Below are positions 55,504 through 57,886 of a stretch of 57,886 bases of DNA, piece after piece. Made by a program: the position numbers and the translations under genes. The notes beneath the pieces are model-generated. The model saw only the letters and a program-made list of their open reading frames with translations, ran no database searches and had not been told where the DNA came from. This stretch comes from Actinomortierella ambigua (taxonomy: Eukaryota; Mortierellomycota; Mortierellomycetes; Mortierellales; Mortierellaceae), in NCBI GenBank assembly GCA_016098155.1, contig JAAAJB010000172.1:1-57886 (forward strand). Reading direction: 5' to 3'. Every line of letters begins with the position of its first letter. Position 1 is the first letter of the stretch.

Positions 55504-57848
55504 CCTTCGAGGGAGACGTGGAAAAACAAAAAAAAAAGTGGTTACGTTGTATTGCCATCTACTGACCAGAGAGAACAAAGGGTCTCATGGTCACCTCCCG
55601 CATTTGCTATCGTTCGATAAAGGACCATTGGTGCCACAAGGCAGTAATGAAGGTTTTGTTTTTTTTCCCTCCCAAAATGTCCGTTGAAAGTGCGATGCCC
55701 AATTAGGGCTAGGATGAGCAGCAAGGGCGTGCATAAGCGTATTCAAAAAAGGCCACCAGAGCGACCGGCAGTAACAGGTGTGCCCAAAAACCCTTGAAAG
55801 GTCGATGTATTCGACCACGAGCAGCGGCTCTTTCGGAATTGATGCGAAGACGACATCGATAATAAGGCCTGGTTTTTTTTCAATCGGGTTTTGTTCGAAC
55901 GGAGGAAGCCCCTTTTTTTTTCTTCTCTTCTAAATTCCTTCACATCCCAACTTGTAAACGCCCAAAAAAAGATGTGATGTCTTTTTCGTTGAAGGAACGG
56001 CTAAACAAGAAAAAAAAAAAAAAAAAAAAAACAGCGGCAACAGAAGGAACAAAAAAAAAAGTGAGCGCTTCGAAGAAGGACGAGCGTCGCTTGTACGCAA
56101 TGCCGTCCTTTCCGGTGTCTGGTGGACTCTATATTGTATTGCTCAGGGAAGAGACATGTCCGTGTCCCTATGTTGTTGAGCCTCAGCCAGATAAGGTGAA
56201 AACCGAATCGCCAGGCCCTGGATAGCCTCCTGGGTAGATCACAGAACGGTGAGCTGGAAACAAAAGGGACCAAGGCGAGAGAGGGGGTCGCCCAGCCCAT
56301 ACACTCGCTCTCACGCGCTCTCCCAGATACACACACAAACACACCTTACCTTGGAGTCAAGGGAGGATGATAATCCATACCGATGTATGGCCCTTCAACA
56401 CAACGCAAAATGACATGTAAGAATAGTGCTTCTTCGGCCACAGAGTTTCGCCTTTAGCAGTCAGCCCTGCAGTTGGAAGAAGGATAAGGAGTTTAAGGAT
56501 CTTGCATCAAAAGAGTCGTGCGGGGGGTGGGGAAAGAAAGAGAGGGAGTGGGGGGTGGGTGGGATGGATTCCTTTCTCGCCTGGCCGAGGAAAAATAGGA
56601 CAGGTGGGATCCTCACGGGCATCCAACGCAGGCACAGTTCTATCTTGTTTACTCACTCACACGCACTCGCTCTCTTTTGCGTTGTTGTTCTCTCTGTTCT
56701 ATTCCTGCTTTGGTAGCTCTCTAGTTCCTCCATTTTTTTTTTGGTAAAAAAAGGTTTGTGCCAGAAAGTGATCCGCCACATACAAGAATCTACATGCACG
56801 GTACGAATTTTTTCGTGTCATTGCGAGACATTTTTTTTTCTTCCCGCTGAGTCGGACCTGTTTGTGTGGAACAGATTTTCATGCGAGTTGGACAACTCCT
56901 GCTGCAATGGCTGGGCTGCTGGCTGGACAAGAAGGCCACAGAGGAAGGAAGGGAAGCTGCTGGGCATGGACGAATAACGTAGGGCAGAGGAGGAGCAATG
57001 AATGTGTAGGACGAAGGGGAGAGAAGAAGCAATGCCGAAGGGAAGGGTATGTTGAGGGCTACTGCGCGTCTTTCTCTCTCTCTCTCTGTCTGTCTCTTCT
57101 CTTTGGGTCGACATGTACGGCAACCACGATTGGGGTGAGGAGGTGAGGAGGAGGAGGAGGAGGAGACGGACAGATGAAAGGGAAGGAAAGGAAGAAAGAA
57201 AGAAAGAAGAGAGAAAGAACGAATACGAGTAAGAGAGTGAGTGATAGGGCATGTCATGTCATGTACGTAATATGGAAAGGATGCAATGCGCGCGTGCAAT
57301 ATAACATTATATACATTCACATTTTGAAGCATGCCTTGGGGATAGCGAGCGAGCGACATACCAAAGCACCCGGCCTTTGTCTGTCTGTGTGTCCATGGTC
57401 ATTCTGTGAGTCTGTCAATGATGTCTCTCTCCTCTGTCTGCCTGTCTGTCTGTCAATGATCTGTCTCCCTCTCACATTTGCCGTGTATTTGTATGGATGG
57501 GCACGTCTGGATGTGTGTGTGCCCCATGCCAACCAACACCTTGTCATCTCTCCCCTTCAACTCCTTTGGGACCGAACTCATTCTACCTCCCCGCCCCCTT
57601 TCTCCCCCACCCACTCATCCATCCATCCATCCATCCACCCACTCTTTTTTTACCCCACCCCATGCCATCCCATGCTCCAATGTCTTTTCTTTCTCTTCTC
57701 TTTCTCCAACCAACCCAACCAATCTTGCCATCTGCATAGCCAGCAGCTCAGCAAAACAAAACTTCACACATCCTCTGCTCCCTCCACAAACTATTCCCGC
57801 TACTCTCTTTCTTTTCTTCTTTTCCTTCTTTCTCACTCACTCACTCAC

Positions 57849-57886
<38 letters not shown>
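55504..57886. other. low-complexity region to window end, no supported gene
   Basis: Long A/T and G runs (56010-56030, 56520-56560), CT/GA tracts, a CATGTCATGTCATGTAC repeat near 57251, TGTCTGTCTG repeats (57378-57455) and an ATCC repeat near 57620. The 83-codon ORF at 55974-56225 begins with a lysine run from a poly-A tract; its second half (YAMPSFPVSGGLYIVLLREE) is not recognised. Promoter-like CT-rich DNA at 57540-57886 may belong to a gene beyond the window. Confidence 0.4.
57836..57886 (+). repeat. ACTC/CT microsatellite at window end
   Basis: CACTCACTCACTCACTCACT changes into a pure CT dinucleotide run that continues to the last base, so its full length is unknown. Confidence 0.9.

Overview
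This window looks like nuclear DNA of a filamentous fungus, most likely an early-diverging one. Genes carry several short GT-AG introns with T-rich acceptors. Intergenic DNA is full of GA/CT, CA/GT and poly-A/T tracts. The proteins are fungal: a Gcn4/CPC1-type bZIP factor, a Nem1 phosphatase, an Ale1-type MBOAT enzyme, SRP54, the KEOPS subunit Cgi121 and RNase H1. A local family of TKL-type kinases fused to Sel1 repeats, with a relic of a Crinkler-like nuclease domain beside it, recalls the gene expansions of Mucoromycota. Base composition is balanced rather than extremely AT-rich, so I favour a Mortierella-like fungus over an arbuscular one. That placement is inference.

Layout. Bases 1-815 may hold the 3' end of an unrecognised spliced gene. 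A DHHC palmitoyltransferase (minus, 2006-3952), an intronless GNAT acetyltransferase (plus, 4712-5170), a TMEM16/anoctamin (minus, 5269-8036) and a SYLF/Ysc84 protein (minus, 8228-9806) follow. Next are a transmembrane pseudokinase (plus, 10472-13981) and a lysophospholipid acyltransferase (plus, 14919-16713). A gene-poor stretch of about 3 kb leads to a Gcn4-like bZIP gene (plus, 20449-21815) whose leader carries two short upstream ORFs.

SRP54 (minus, 22445-25038) contains a 10-N assembly gap and one apparent frameshift. An SR splicing factor (plus, 26247-29750) has a 1.3 kb intron placed inside its diagnostic RRM2 motif. NEM1 (minus, 30337-34116), a long foldback, CGI121 (minus, 35221-36198) and a two-TM PPxY protein (minus, 36393-37196) follow.

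From about 38 to 50.4 kb lies a fast-evolving accessory block. It has two full kinase-Sel1 genes, one kinase that has lost its Sel1 tail, one duplicated Sel1 tail without a kinase, one decayed Sel1 relic, a decayed zinc-knuckle gene, a Crinkler-like relic and further unrecognised coding relics. A Q-rich protein (minus, 51128-52612) and RNase H1 (plus, 54189-55503) close the gene content. The last 2.4 kb is low-complexity DNA ending in a CT microsatellite.

Several core genes serve membranes and lipids: palmitoylation, TMEM16 membrane contact or scrambling, lysolipid acylation and control of lipin by Nem1. Nothing shows that they are co-regulated. All exon models come from reading splice signals and frame by eye, with no transcript evidence.
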